A stretch of 64,000 bases of DNA from Paramylibacter ulvae (GCF_014652655.1 NZ_BMZF01000001.1:124001-188000), one strand, 5' to 3'; positions 46,708 through 56,257 are shown, counted from the stretch's first letter. Notes: generated by a model not told the origin, from the letters alone. A program made the numbers and translations.

Positions 46708-47157
46708 CTATGAACAGGCATTGGCGAAGGCGGTTTCAAACACACCAACCCAGCCCGCGTTATAGCCATCATGCATATCCTGCGCCTTGTCGCCAAACGC
46801 TTCCCAGCCGTAATGTTTTAGCGTGACTGTGGTGCCAGTGCTGCTTGGTTCAAATGTGACCTCAACAAAAGTTGCGTCTTTGGGTTCCAGATTGATATGC
46901 CATGCGAGCGCCAGTTTTGAATGGGGTGAAAATTCGGTGACAGACCCCCAAATTAAATCCGTGCCCGTGTGATCAGTTTCGATAATTGCACCACCTGTTT
47001 TTGGCTCCATTACAACACGTTGCGCGACCGCACCATTCATGGCGGAAACGCTGTTTTTATCTTTGGGCCACCATGTGTCAATGTCATTGGTGAACGTATC
47101 AAATGCATGTTGAGGCGGGCAGGGAACGGTGATGGTTTTAATGACAGGTGGCAGCAT
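46708..47157 (-). CDS. SRPBCC domain protein (AHSA1-like)
   Basis: A 149-residue helix-grip-fold protein of the AHSA1/START-like group. ITVPCPPQHAFDTFTNDIDT and WWPKD begin the domain; the C-terminal LKHYGWEAFGDKAQDMHDGY and GWVGVFE end it. Such genes are often paired with an ArsR-type repressor, as here, where the regulator gene ends 2 bases upstream. The ligand is unknown. Confidence 0.87.
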   Translation of the reverse strand: MLPPVIKTITVPCPPQHAFDTFTNDIDTWWPKDKNSVSAMNGAVAQRVVMEPKTGGAIIETDHTGTDLIWGSVTEFSPHSKLALAWHINLEPKDATFVEVTFEPSSTGTTVTLKHYGWEAFGDKAQDMHDGYNAGWVGVFETAFANACS

Positions 47158-47159
47158 AA

Positions 47160-47468
47160 TTAATCCTTTGCTTGGTTGATAATGTGGTCTTGAAAAGCGG
47201 TGAGCGCATCATCCCAAAACCCATCGATATAGGCGCGCACGGGTGCCAGCCCATCGCGATTAATCTGATAAATCCGTTTGGTGCCCTTTGGCGTGACGGA
47301 TAGCAGACCAGCATCGGTCAGGATTTTGAGATGTTGTGAAATTGCGGGGCGGCTGACGTTATGTTGATCAGCCAGTTGCGCCACCGACATGGGTTGCGTT
47401 GCGATCTGTTGCAATATGTTGCGACGGCGCGGGTCGGCGAGGGCGGTGAAAATCATATCGTAAGTCAT
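47160..47468 (-). CDS. ArsR family transcriptional regulator
   Basis: A 102-residue winged helix-turn-helix repressor. RRRNILQQIATQPMSVAQLA, the recognition helix NVSRPAISQHLKILTDAGLL and KGTKRIYQINRDGL are in the usual order. The cysteine metal site of ArsR/SmtB (ELCVCD) is absent, so it is of the non-metal type found with SRPBCC partners. Inverted half sites cover its own start codon and promoter, indicating autorepression. Confidence 0.92.
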   Translation of the reverse strand: MTYDMIFTALADPRRRNILQQIATQPMSVAQLADQHNVSRPAISQHLKILTDAGLLSVTPKGTKRIYQINRDGLAPVRAYIDGFWDDALTAFQDHIINQAKD

Positions 47469-47493
47469 AACTTACGGTAAGTAATACCTTACC
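47459..47493. promoter_or_regulatory. Array of four inverted CTTAC/GTAAG half sites at the ArsR-type start
   Basis: CGTAAGT-CATA-ACTTACG (47459-47476) has 7-bp arms and encloses the start codon; GGTAAG-TAATAC-CTTACC (47476/47477-47493) follows directly. Together the half sites alternate in orientation four times, a typical layout for a dimeric winged-helix repressor. Confidence 0.65.
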
Positions 47494-47509
47494 AAATGTC
47501 AAGCTTACA

Positions 47510-47535
47510 TAAAAAAGCCCGCACGAGGCGGGCTT
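47510..47535 (-). terminator. Rho-independent terminator of the FadL-type gene
   Basis: On the minus strand AAGCCCGC and GCGGGCTT form an 8-bp stem with a 5-base loop, followed by TTTTTT. Confidence 0.88.
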
Positions 47536-47557
47536 AATTATTATATTTTACAATAAC

Positions 47558-48616
47558 TTAGAAGCTTTTGGAAACTTTCATGCCAAACGTGATAACTTCG
47601 TTATCACCGAATTGTGTGCCAGCATCTGTCATCGCATCACCACGTGGAGAGTAGCTGATCCCCATTGATGTTTTTACTCCGTTTGCACCAGTGTATGCAC
47701 CACCGAGAGCAACGCCAAACAAACCGTTTGTTGGTGCAAGTGAGCTTACAGGTTCTGCACCTTTATCTTCGTATGACAAAGTCAACGACATTGAGAATTC
47801 ATCAGATATCTTACGACCGATACCCAATGAATATGCAGTTGTGTCTTCGAAGTTTGAAAGTGGTGCAAGCCCTGCAAATACAACATTCGCATCTGACCAG
47901 TTCGCGCGACGTACACTACCAAACAGCAATGTGTCCGCGGCGATACCAGATTGGAATTCCAACGTGTATGCTTCAGGTGAGCCAGCAAGAGTCTTGCCGT
48001 AATTGCCACCAGATGTTGCGCCTATAGAGTCCAATTCGAAATCTAGCTTAGATTCATATGATAGCGAAACACGTAGTGCGATATCAGGAATTTCATATGC
48101 GACACCAGCAATATAACCTGTGTCAGAGTCGCTGGAAAAACTATGTGCTTCGGTTAAACCAAGAGCTGGAATTGCAGTCAAATCGGCAGAACCTTTGGCA
48201 ATTTGGTGTTTGATCCCAGCAAACGCGCTAAAACGATCAGTAAAGCTGTATTTAGCAAGTAGAGTAGCAGATGTTGAACTTACTGAACCGCGAAGTGGGC
48301 TGCCCAATGATGCGTAATTAATATCAACGCCCAGCGGTTGATTGTTATAAACAAACGCCACCGCCAGTTTATCATTGAATTGATGCTTGTAGCCGAATTT
48401 CAATGTTGTGAATGATTCAGCAACGTTGAACGAATGTGGTAAACCCGCTGGTGTTACACTTGGCAATGTAACGGCCAATGCTGCCTCGGCATAATTGCCT
48501 TGTTCAAACAAGATGCTTGGGCTGAATGTTGCGCGATCCATACCGCCAGCAAAAGCGGATGATGCGATGAGTGTTGACGCGGCTGCACCTGACGCCAAAA
48601 TTGTTTTTATTTTCAT
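47558..48616 (-). CDS. Outer membrane protein of the OmpP1/FadL/TodX family
   Basis: A 352-residue beta-barrel that should import hydrophobic compounds such as long-chain fatty acids. It has a signal peptide (MKIKTILASGAAASTLIASS, cleavage after AFA near residue 23) and the mature protein starts GGMDRATFSPSILFEQGNYA, where FadL proteins begin with their plug segment. Alternating hydrophobic strands continue to a C-terminal phenylalanine (MKVSKSF), the Bam recognition end. GGGAGAG precedes the ATG. Substrate unknown. Confidence 0.9.
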   Translation of the reverse strand: MKIKTILASGAAASTLIASSAFAGGMDRATFSPSILFEQGNYAEAALAVTLPSVTPAGLPHSFNVAESFTTLKFGYKHQFNDKLAVAFVYNNQPLGVDINYASLGSPLRGSVSSTSATLLAKYSFTDRFSAFAGIKHQIAKGSADLTAIPALGLTEAHSFSSDSDTGYIAGVAYEIPDIALRVSLSYESKLDFELDSIGATSGGNYGKTLAGSPEAYTLEFQSGIAADTLLFGSVRRANWSDANVVFAGLAPLSNFEDTTAYSLGIGRKISDEFSMSLTLSYEDKGAEPVSSLAPTNGLFGVALGGAYTGANGVKTSMGISYSPRGDAMTDAGTQFGDNEVITFGMKVSKSF

Positions 48617-48875
48617 GATGCTCTCTCCCTAGAAACTTCACGATTACGTTAGTGCGACAATGTGGTTGCGGTCAAACGCAATGTGACATTTGTGACGCGG
48701 GGGAATTTAGGCTCGTGGTATTTTTACACCACAGACAGTGCGCAAAAATGCAGGGACAATTTGTTTTGATGATATTTAATATTTAATTCATCTTACAAGG
48801 CCAAAACGCGCCTTGAAGCCCCCCGCAAGGCGCACTACAGTTATCGCAGAAATTTGCAAACACAGGCGAAATATC

Positions 48876-49499
48876 ATGAGAGACCCACAAGAAGTTTATA
48901 TGAATACATTGGTTCCAATGGTTGTGGAACAAACATCACGTGGGGAACGATCATACGATATTTTTTCACGCCTGTTAAAAGAACGCATCATTTTCCTGTC
49001 AGGCCCGGTGCATGATGGCATGTCTACATTGATCGTTGCACAATTGTTGTTTCTTGAGGCGGAAAACCCCAAGAAAGACATTTTCATGTATATCAATAGC
49101 CCGGGCGGCGTGGTGACATCCGGATTGTCGATTTATGATACGATGCAATATATCCGTCCCAAGGTTTCGACGCTGTGCGTCGGCCAAGCCGCATCAATGG
49201 GGTCGTTGTTATTGGCCGCGGGTGAACCGGGCCAGCGTTTTGCATTGCCAAATGCACGCGTGATGGTGCACCAGCCATCTGGTGGTTTCCAAGGCCAAGC
49301 ATCCGATATCGCACTGCACGCCAAAGAAATTTTGGAACTGAAAGATCGCTTAAACAACATCTATGTCAAACATTGCGGACGTAAATTGAAAGAGGTCGAA
49401 ACAGCGCTTGATCGCGATAATTTCATGACCGCAGAAGAGGCCAAAGATTGGGGGCTGGTTGATGAGATCGTGCAAAAACGCGCATTGCCAGACGAATAG
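48876..49499 (+). CDS. clpP: ATP-dependent Clp protease proteolytic subunit
   Basis: Serine protease core of the ClpXP complex, 207 residues. The nucleophile Ser107 is in [11 protein letters not shown] and His132 in [22 protein letters not shown] forms the oxyanion region. The start [20 protein letters not shown] at 48876 is the usual alphaproteobacterial N-terminus including a short propeptide; ATG 48900 is an alternative. clpX lies 162 bases downstream. Confidence 0.97.
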   Translation: MRDPQEVYMNTLVPMVVEQTSRGERSYDIFSRLLKERIIFLSGPVHDGMSTLIVAQLLFLEAENPKKDIFMYINSPGGVVTSGLSIYDTMQYIRPKVSTLCVGQAASMGSLLLAAGEPGQRFALPNARVMVHQPSGGFQGQASDIALHAKEILELKDRLNNIYVKHCGRKLKEVETALDRDNFMTAEEAKDWGLVDEIVQKRALPDE

Positions 49500-49661
49500 G
49501 GCGCACAATCAAGGGTTTATTCATCTTGCTGTGGCTATCGTGTGTCAAATATATGGTCATAATTTAGCCATGTCTGGTCACTAGGTAACGAATAATCGCA
49601 TTGTATCGGGCATGGTTCTGCCATATCGTATCGGGCAAGCGTAAATAAGGCGGAGTAAAAT

Positions 49662-50930
49662 ATGTCGAATTCAAACAATACGGACGCGAAAAATACACTG
49701 TATTGTTCGTTTTGTGGCAAAAGCCAGCATGAAGTGCGCAAATTAATTGCGGGTCCAACTGTGTTCATCTGTGATGAATGTGTTGAATTATGTATGGATA
49801 TCATCCGCGAAGAAGCCAAGGGTGGCATTGCCACATCTGGCGAAGGTGTGCCAACGCCCGCGGATATCTGTAATTTCTTGGATGAATATGTGATTGGCCA
49901 AGATGTGGCGAAACGCGTGTTGTCTGTTGCTGTGCATAACCATTACAAACGTCTGGATCACGCCGAACACACCAAGGATGATATCGAGCTTTCGAAATCC
50001 AATATCTTGCTTATTGGGCCAACGGGTTGTGGTAAAACATTGCTCGCGCAAACATTGGCACGCATTATTGATGTGCCATTTACAATGGCTGACGCCACAA
50101 CATTGACCGAGGCTGGCTATGTTGGCGAAGACGTTGAAAATATCATTCTGAAATTGTTGCAAGCATCTGAATATAACGTGGAACGCGCCCAGCGTGGTAT
50201 CGTTTATATCGACGAGGTCGATAAAATCACCCGCAAATCAGACAACCCATCCATCACCCGCGATGTCTCGGGCGAGGGTGTTCAGCAAGCATTGCTTAAA
50301 ATCATGGAAGGCACGGTTGCATCCGTTCCCCCACAGGGTGGTCGTAAACACCCACAACAAGAATTCTTGCAAGTGGATACCACGAACATTTTGTTCATCT
50401 GTGGCGGCGCATTTGCGGGCTTGGATAAAATCATTGGCCAACGTGGCAAGGGTTCTGGTATCGGGTTTGGCGCAGATGTCAAAAACGAAGAAGAGCGCAC
50501 CGTGGGCGAATGGTTCACCGAATTGGAACCAGAGGATTTGTTGAAATTCGGCCTAATCCCAGAATTTGTTGGTCGTTTGCCTGTTTTGGCGACATTGACC
50601 GATTTGGACGAGGATGCATTGATTACAATCCTGTCTGAACCCAAAAACGCATTGGTGAAACAATACCAACGCTTGTTCGAGCTGGAAGATGCGAATCTGA
50701 AATTCACAGACGAAGCATTACGTGCCATCGCCAAACGCGCCATCGCACGGAAAACCGGCGCACGTGGGTTGCGTTCGATCATGGAAGACATATTGTTGGA
50801 TACCATGTTTGATTTGCCAGGTCTTGAAAACGTCCAAGACGTTGTGGTCAACGAAGACGCCGTAACGGGCGAAGGCGAACCATTGATCGTTTACGCAGAC
50901 AAGGTGGAAGAAACCGCATCAGCGGGCTAA
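49662..50930 (+). CDS. clpX: ATP-dependent Clp protease ATP-binding subunit ClpX
   Basis: AAA+ unfoldase that feeds ClpP, 422 residues. The N-terminal zinc-binding domain has four cysteines (YCSFCGKS and [10 protein letters not shown]). Walker A is [15 protein letters not shown] (about residue 118), Walker [11 protein letters not shown] (about 181), the pore loop is GYVGEDVE and sensor 2 is [11 protein letters not shown] (about 364). GGCGGAG precedes the ATG; a terminator follows the stop. Confidence 0.98.
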   Translation: MSNSNNTDAKNTLYCSFCGKSQHEVRKLIAGPTVFICDECVELCMDIIREEAKGGIATSGEGVPTPADICNFLDEYVIGQDVAKRVLSVAVHNHYKRLDHAEHTKDDIELSKSNILLIGPTGCGKTLLAQTLARIIDVPFTMADATTLTEAGYVGEDVENIILKLLQASEYNVERAQRGIVYIDEVDKITRKSDNPSITRDVSGEGVQQALLKIMEGTVASVPPQGGRKHPQQEFLQVDTTNILFICGGAFAGLDKIIGQRGKGSGIGFGADVKNEEERTVGEWFTELEPEDLLKFGLIPEFVGRLPVLATLTDLDEDALITILSEPKNALVKQYQRLFELEDANLKFTDEALRAIAKRAIARKTGARGLRSIMEDILLDTMFDLPGLENVQDVVVNEDAVTGEGEPLIVYADKVEETASAG

Positions 50931-50956
50931 TCCCACAACTAATCGTGAAAAAATTG

Positions 50957-50993
50957 AATGCATTGGCGGAATTCCCGCCAGTGCATTTTTCTT
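50957..50993 (+). terminator. Rho-independent terminator of clpX
   Basis: AATGCATTGGCGG and CCGCCAGTGCATT form a 13-bp stem with one wobble and a 5-base loop, followed by TTTCTT. Confidence 0.9.
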
Positions 50994-51054
50994 ATGCTGG
51001 ACGTTGGTCTGGGTTTGTAGCATATACAAGATAACAGAACGAAGGATGCCGCAG

Positions 51055-51429
51055 ATGGATTTTATCAAAAGCTTATTTACTTGGTGGAATAGCCAAACGC
51101 TCAACACACGTTTTTATACGTGGCGCAAGGGCGTAAAGGTTGGCGAAGACGAACAGGGCAACATCTATTATGAAACGCGCGACGGCAAACGCCGATGGGT
51201 TATTTTCAACGGCGAAAGCGAAGCATCGCGGGTAAATGCGGATTGGCACGGCTGGTTGCACCACACATTCAAAGAACCACCAACCGATAAACCATTGAAA
51301 CACAAGGTGTGGGAAAAACCGCATCAGGAAAACCTGACAGGGACCGCGATGGCCTATGCGCCTGCGGGATCGTTGCGTCACGCAAAACCAGCCGATCGCA
51401 CCGATTACGAAGCATGGCAACCTGAGTAG
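51055..51429 (+). CDS. NDUFA12-family complex I accessory protein
   Basis: A 124-residue homologue of the NDUFA12 (B17.2) subunit of respiratory complex I, found also in alphaproteobacteria. Signature stretches are [20 protein letters not shown] (residues 9-28), [20 protein letters not shown] and [15 protein letters not shown]. The ATG at 51055 fits AAGGA 8 bases upstream; ATG 51046 lies inside that site. It begins a run with mlaD-like and DUF2155 genes. Confidence 0.93.
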   Translation: MDFIKSLFTWWNSQTLNTRFYTWRKGVKVGEDEQGNIYYETRDGKRRWVIFNGESEASRVNADWHGWLHHTFKEPPTDKPLKHKVWEKPHQENLTGTAMAYAPAGSLRHAKPADRTDYEAWQPE

Positions 51430-51444
51430 CAAAGGGTATTTGCA

Positions 51445-51891
51445 ATGGCACAGAACCTTACTGAAACCGCCGTTGGCGCCGTTGTTGTCGCCGCTGCTGC
51501 TGGTTTTTTGATTTTTGCATCGTCAAGTGTGGGATTTTCCACGAAATCAAGCGGATATGAATTAAACGCCAGCTTTCGCAGTGCGGATGGTGTATCCGTT
51601 GGCACTGACGTGCGTATGGCGGGCGTCAAGGTTGGCACGGTTACTGCACTTGCGCTTGATCCTGAATCGTTTCGGGCAAATATGGAATTTTCCATGCGCG
51701 AAGATCTGAAAATCCCCGATGATTCAGGCGTTCAAATTTCTCAAGAAGGATTGCTTGGGGGCACCTTTGTAGAGGTCGTGCCTGGTGGGTCCGAATTTGC
51801 AATGGAACAGGGCGGTGAATTCATCGATACCCAAGGGTCGGTCAGCTTGATATCATTGTTGCTAAAATTCGTGGCGGGCACTGACCAATGA
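51445..51891 (+). CDS. mlaD: MlaD-type phospholipid-binding protein (MCE domain)
   Basis: A 148-residue protein with one N-terminal helix (AVGAVVVAAAAGFLIFASS) and one MCE domain (YELNASFRSADGVSVGTDVR, VKVGTVTALALDPESF), the substrate-binding part of the Mla system that keeps outer membrane lipid asymmetry. The other mla genes are not adjacent. AAAGGG precedes the ATG, and the stop overlaps the next start by 4 bases. Confidence 0.93.
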   Translation: MAQNLTETAVGAVVVAAAAGFLIFASSSVGFSTKSSGYELNASFRSADGVSVGTDVRMAGVKVGTVTALALDPESFRANMEFSMREDLKIPDDSGVQISQEGLLGGTFVEVVPGGSEFAMEQGGEFIDTQGSVSLISLLLKFVAGTDQ

Positions 51892-52253
51892 TCCGTATTG
51901 CGCTGATATCATTTGCTTTTATGATGGCATTGCCCAGCTTTGCCGCGGTAAAAACCACCAATGGATCGGGCGCGATTATACGGATGCTGGATCGCGTCAC
52001 GGGGCAAGTGGCCGATTTTGAAATGCAAAGCGGTTCGACAATCGAGGTGGCAAAAATTCAAGTCACGCTGAAAGAATGCCGTTACCCACAACGCCGTTTA
52101 AACACGGATGCATTTGCGCATTTGTTGATTTTGGATTCACGTATGGAAAACCCCGCGTTTGACGGTTGGATGGTGGCATCTAGCCCTGCGTTATCCGCAT
52201 TGGAACACCCACGTTACGATGTTTGGGTGATTAAATGTCTGGCGCCGAAATAA
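51888..52253 (+). CDS. DUF2155 family periplasmic protein
   Basis: A 121-residue exported protein with a signal peptide (MIRIALISFAFMMALPSFA, about 19 residues) and the DUF2155 core: IIRMLDRVTGQVADFEMQSG, then LKECRYPQRRLNTDAFAHLL and WMVASSPALSALEHPRYDVW with two conserved cysteines. Function unknown. Its start is coupled to mlaD and its end overlaps convergent aat by 23 bases. Confidence 0.9.
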   Translation: MIRIALISFAFMMALPSFAAVKTTNGSGAIIRMLDRVTGQVADFEMQSGSTIEVAKIQVTLKECRYPQRRLNTDAFAHLLILDSRMENPAFDGWMVASSPALSALEHPRYDVWVIKCLAPK

Positions 52254-52839
52254 ACGAAGCCTTTATCCCAAGCGCCTGATCTAGGCGTTCACGATAATCG
52301 CTGCGCGGGATTTCAATTGCACCTAATGTTGCCAAATGCGATGTGATGAATTGCGTGTCAAACAGGGTAAACCCCTGTGATTTTAGATGGTTAATCAAAT
52401 GAAACAGCGCCAGCTTGGATCCATCCGTTTCAACTGAAAACATGCTTTCGCCAAAAAACGCACCACCCAAGGCCACGCCATAAACCCCACCGACCAAGCG
52501 ATTGTCGCGGTGAATCTCAACGCTATGTGCATATCCCAGCGTATGAAGTTGGCAATATAGCTCAAATATTTCTGCGTTTATCCACGTTTCATCACGATCC
52601 GCACAATGACGAACGACATCCGAAAAACATGTATTAATTTCATATCGATAGTCACTTCGTTTGATACGCCGCGCCAAAGAACGCGACACATGAAACGAAT
52701 TCAGTTCGAATATCCCGCGCATCTGTGGATCAACCCAGAATATGTCGGGATCATCTGCGCTTTCCGACATTGGAAAAACGCCCTGTGCATAGGCTTGTAG
52801 CAATAAATGAGGGGTAATTTTTTTTGGTTGGGTGGTCAT
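52231..52839 (-). CDS. aat: Leucyl/phenylalanyl-tRNA--protein transferase
   Basis: Adds Leu or Phe to proteins with N-terminal Arg or Lys, marking them for ClpAP under the N-end rule. The 202-residue enzyme shows LLLQAYAQGVFPMSES near residue 12, WVDPQMRGIFELNSFHVSRS near 35 and GGVYGVALGGAFFGESMFS near 116. The ATG at 52839 has GGTGG 5 bases upstream; both lie in a hairpin. A GTG at 52848 is less likely. The gene lies downstream of accC on the same strand. Confidence 0.95.
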   Translation of the reverse strand: MTTQPKKITPHLLLQAYAQGVFPMSESADDPDIFWVDPQMRGIFELNSFHVSRSLARRIKRSDYRYEINTCFSDVVRHCADRDETWINAEIFELYCQLHTLGYAHSVEIHRDNRLVGGVYGVALGGAFFGESMFSVETDGSKLALFHLINHLKSQGFTLFDTQFITSHLATLGAIEIPRSDYRERLDQALGIKASFISAPDI

Positions 52840-52855
52840 ATCATCCACCCAACCA
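52825..52855 (-). promoter_or_regulatory. Perfect 11-bp hairpin over the aat start
   Basis: On the minus strand TGGTTGGGTGG and CCACCCAACCA pair perfectly; the 9-base loop ATGATATGA contains the start codon. The GGTGG ribosome binding site is paired with codons 2-5. No T-run follows on the minus strand, so it is not a standard accC terminator. Confidence 0.75.
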
Positions 52856-52863
52856 TTTGATAT

Positions 52864-54213
52864 TTATTCGGGATTTTGTTTTTCCAGCCATTTTTCCAGC
52901 CAGTGAATATCATAATTCCCTTTTAACACGTCTTCTTCTTGTAATAACGCGTCGAACAGGGGCACGGTGGTATCTACGCCATCCACGATCAATTCACCCA
53001 ATGCACGACGCAGCCGCGCAAGCGCCGCTTCGCGGGTAATGCCTGAAACGATCAGCTTGGCAATCAAACTGTCGTAATAGGGCGGGATAGTATAGCCAGC
53101 ATAAAGTGCTGAATCCATGCGCACGCCCAAACCGCCAGGGGCATGAAACGTGGTGATTTTTCCCGGGCAAGGCGTGAAATTTGGAAGTTTTTCCGCGTTA
53201 ATCCGCACCTCGATCGCATGGCCTTTGATCGACAATTCTTCTTGTTTGAATGTCATTTCTTCGCCAGCGGCAACACGGATTTGTTGTTTTACCAAATCCA
53301 CACCGTAGATGGTTTCGGTCACAGGGTGTTCCACCTGCAATCGTGTGTTCATCTCGATAAAATAGAACTCGCCATTTTCGTACAAAAATTCAATTGTACC
53401 GGCGCCCGAATATTTAATGTCTGCAATAGCATCGGCGCAGACCTTGCCAATTTTTTCACGGGTTTTTTCATCAATTGTTGGGCCTGGTGCCTCTTCAAAC
53501 ACTTTTTGGTGGCGACGTTGCAGTGAACAATCACGCTCGCCCAAATGAACGGCGCGGCCACGACCATCGCCGAATACCTGAACCTCGATATGACGCGGTA
53601 GTGTGAGGTATTTTTCAATATAAACCTCGTCGTTACCAAATGCGGCCTTTGATTCGGATCGTGCGGTGGAAAATGCCTCGTCCAGATCTTTCTTGGTTTT
53701 CGCAAGTTTCATGCCACGACCACCACCACCAGCGGTTGCCTTTACAATTACAGGGAAACCCATTTCATCAGAAACTTTATGCGCCTCTTCGATGGTATCA
53801 ACACCACCGTCCGATCCTGGAACACAAGGCACGCCCAGTTTTTTCATTGTGTCTTTGGCGGTGATTTTATCGCCCATCATGCGGATATGCGCTGCACTTG
53901 GTCCGATAAAAGTAATATCGTGATCTTCCAACACTTGTACAAAATTGGCGTTTTCAGACAGGAAACCATACCCAGGGTGAACCGCTTCGGCACCTGTAAT
54001 TTCACACGCTGCAATGATGTTTGGCACGTTTAGATAGCTTTGCGCACCCGATGGTGGGCCAATACAGATGCTTTCGTCTGCCATGCGAACATGCATGGCG
54101 TCTGCGTCTGCGGTGGAATGAACGGCGACGGTCCGCACGCCCAATTCTTTGGCGGCGCGGATGACCCGCAATGCAATTTCACCCCGATTGGCGATAAGAA
54201 TCTTGGAAAACAT
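52864..54213 (-). CDS. accC: Acetyl-CoA carboxylase biotin carboxylase subunit
   Basis: Carboxylates biotin on BCCP with ATP and bicarbonate. The 449-residue ATP-grasp enzyme starts KILIANRGEIALRVIRAAKE, has the glycine-rich ATP lid VKATAGGGGRGMKLA (about residue 158), LGERDCSLQRRHQKVFEEAP (about 225) and the active-site EMNTRLQVEHPVTE (about 287). It is the second gene of an accB-accC pair with 22 bases between them. Confidence 0.98.
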   Translation of the reverse strand: MFSKILIANRGEIALRVIRAAKELGVRTVAVHSTADADAMHVRMADESICIGPPSGAQSYLNVPNIIAACEITGAEAVHPGYGFLSENANFVQVLEDHDITFIGPSAAHIRMMGDKITAKDTMKKLGVPCVPGSDGGVDTIEEAHKVSDEMGFPVIVKATAGGGGRGMKLAKTKKDLDEAFSTARSESKAAFGNDEVYIEKYLTLPRHIEVQVFGDGRGRAVHLGERDCSLQRRHQKVFEEAPGPTIDEKTREKIGKVCADAIADIKYSGAGTIEFLYENGEFYFIEMNTRLQVEHPVTETIYGVDLVKQQIRVAAGEEMTFKQEELSIKGHAIEVRINAEKLPNFTPCPGKITTFHAPGGLGVRMDSALYAGYTIPPYYDSLIAKLIVSGITREAALARLRRALGELIVDGVDTTVPLFDALLQEEDVLKGNYDIHWLEKWLEKQNPE

Positions 54214-54235
54214 GTTTGTTTCTTTCGTTTATCGC

Positions 54236-54724
54236 TTATTCAACAATCACAAGTGGCGTCCCAAATTCAACGGGTGTGCCGTCTTCGATCAGGATACGTT
54301 TCACGGTGCCACCTTTAGGGGCAGGGATTTGGTTCATTGTTTTCATCGCCTCGACGATCAACAATGTATCGCCTGCGGCAACTTTCTGGCCAACACTGAT
54401 GAATGCTGCGGCACCAGGTTCAGGTTGCAAATACGCGGTGCCAACCATGGGTGATGTGACGGCACCTGGGTGATCAGCGGGATCACTTGCGCTGGCGGTT
54501 TCTGTTGCGGCTGGCGCGGCGGCTGGTGCAGCTGTGGGCGCGGTGGCAACCATCTGTGGTGCTGCTGCAACGGTCATTGCAGTTTGGCGTGTGACACGCA
54601 CATTCAACGTTTTATCGTCGCCATATTCGCGTTTCACCTGTAATTCAGTCAGGTCATTTTCGCGCAGCAATTCGGCCAAGGCCTGTACAAACTGAACATC
54701 AGTATCTTGATCTTTTTTGGTCAT
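54236..54724 (-). CDS. accB: Acetyl-CoA carboxylase biotin carboxyl carrier protein
   Basis: Carries biotin between AccC and AccA/AccD in fatty acid synthesis. The 162-residue protein has an N-terminal dimerisation region, an Ala/Pro/Thr-rich linker (about residues 50-85) and a C-terminal biotinyl domain with the modified Lys128 in [10 protein letters not shown]. The thumb loop seen in E. coli BCCP (TPSPDAKA-like) is represented by QPEPGAAAF. accC follows. Confidence 0.97.
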   Translation of the reverse strand: MTKKDQDTDVQFVQALAELLRENDLTELQVKREYGDDKTLNVRVTRQTAMTVAAAPQMVATAPTAAPAAAPAATETASASDPADHPGAVTSPMVGTAYLQPEPGAAAFISVGQKVAAGDTLLIVEAMKTMNQIPAPKGGTVKRILIEDGTPVEFGTPLVIVE

Positions 54725-54803
54725 TTCACCCTCGAAATTTGTGCCTTATCTTCGGCAAGGTCATTTGAACCTGTATAAAGATGTTTTGGCAGTGTGAAAA
54801 GTC

Positions 54804-56141
54804 TTAACGTTTACGTGACGTCGCTTGTTTTGCCAGAGCCAATATTTCCTGCGCTTTGAGCCAACCACTCGTCCCTTGCGGCAGCAATCCTTGTGCGCGT
54901 TTTGCATGAACAGATGCCTGTTTAAAATTGGATGCTAGCGCGTACCGTTCGGCGGTGACAACTGATGCATTACCGTTTTGCCCTGCACGTGCATATGCCA
55001 CGGCCAGTTCGCGCAACATGCGGCCATCGCGCGGATCCTTGGAATAGGCGCGTTGTAACACGTTCAACGCCTCTTTGTTGTTGGTATTGGCCGCGTTTAA
55101 CGAACGCCCAAGCCCCGCCAAGATCAGTGATTCATTTGGCGCAAGTTTTGTTGCTGTGCGATATGATTTGATCGCACCGTTCACATCGCGATTTTCCAAC
55201 AAGATTTGGCCGCGCAATTCATGATAATATGCATCGTTGGGGCGCATATTTACCAATCGGTTAATCTCGTTAATCGCGCGTTTGCGATCGGGCTTACGAT
55301 GATATGCAATCGCGCGGGTCAGGGTGGCAATTTCACCTTTGTCCGATTTTTTGACACGGCGCAAAACGCTGGCGGGGTTGTTCGTGAACCCGTTGAATTT
55401 GGCAACCATGCGCGCATACCAGTAATCCAAATTGGCGGGTTGTGTGCTGGCGCGGGGTTTATAAGCCCCAGCAAAGGCGCGTAAATTTGCGATACGTTCG
55501 CGCGACATTGGGTGCGATAATGTATATGGATCGCGGTGTTTCGCCGACATCAAATCTTGGCCGTCAAAGATTTCCAACACTTCGATTGCGGCAACAGGAT
55601 CAATGCCTGCGGCGGCCATAAAGCGTGCACCTGATTGATCTGCGCTCGATTCTTGGGCGCGTGTGTGGGTTAAAAAGTTACGTGTCGCAACCGATGCCGA
55701 TCCCGCAGACAGCGCGACAGCGGCTTCGCCAGAACCAGCGGCTGCAGCAGCTATGCCAAGCAAAAATCCAACACCCGCCGCGGTTTTTGAACTGGCGGCA
55801 GCACCCGCACGCTGTGCAATGTGGCCACCTGTAATATGGCCAACTTCATGCGCCAAAACCGATTGCAATTGTTCCACAGATTTTAGTTTCAGGATCAGCC
55901 CGTGATGGACAAAAATATGGCGCCCACCAGCGACGAACGCATTCAATGAACGGTCATTTACCACCAAAATATTGGCGTTGCTTTGGGAAACACCCGCCTT
56001 GGCCAAAATTGGTTTTGCGGCCAATTTTAATGTGCGTTCAATTTCTGCATCGCGGATCAATCCCTGTGCGGACAGGCTTATCGCGCTGGACAAAACGAAC
56101 GCCGTGGTCATCGCCAATTTGCAAAATTTCGAACCAAACAT
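54804..56141 (-). CDS. M48 family zinc metalloprotease with TPR tail (BepA-like)
   Basis: A 445-residue periplasmic protease. A signal peptide (about residues 1-26, ending SLSAQG) precedes the M48 domain with the zinc motif HEVGH (residues 98-102) and a third ligand in TRAQESSADQSG. The C-terminal half holds tetratricopeptide-like repeats (NDAYYHELRGQILLENRDVN and following). This layout matches BepA/YfgC, which repairs or degrades misassembled outer membrane proteins. AGAGGAA precedes the ATG at 56141. Confidence 0.92.
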   Translation of the reverse strand: MFGSKFCKLAMTTAFVLSSAISLSAQGLIRDAEIERTLKLAAKPILAKAGVSQSNANILVVNDRSLNAFVAGGRHIFVHHGLILKLKSVEQLQSVLAHEVGHITGGHIAQRAGAAASSKTAAGVGFLLGIAAAAAGSGEAAVALSAGSASVATRNFLTHTRAQESSADQSGARFMAAAGIDPVAAIEVLEIFDGQDLMSAKHRDPYTLSHPMSRERIANLRAFAGAYKPRASTQPANLDYWYARMVAKFNGFTNNPASVLRRVKKSDKGEIATLTRAIAYHRKPDRKRAINEINRLVNMRPNDAYYHELRGQILLENRDVNGAIKSYRTATKLAPNESLILAGLGRSLNAANTNNKEALNVLQRAYSKDPRDGRMLRELAVAYARAGQNGNASVVTAERYALASNFKQASVHAKRAQGLLPQGTSGWLKAQEILALAKQATSRKR

Positions 56142-56225
56142 GGATATTCCTCTACTGGTTTTGGAAACAATGCCGAGCTTGTGGGCAAAAAACAACGCAC
56201 AGTGATGTTATGCGCAGGTTTATGC

Positions 56226-56257
56226 CAAAAAAAAGCCCCGCTTGCGCGAGGCTTTTT
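56226..56257 (-). terminator. Rho-independent terminator of rne
   Basis: AAAAAGCC and GGCTTTTT with an inner CGC/GCG pair form the stem; on the minus strand a run of eight T follows. It lies 7 bases past the rne stop. Confidence 0.88.
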
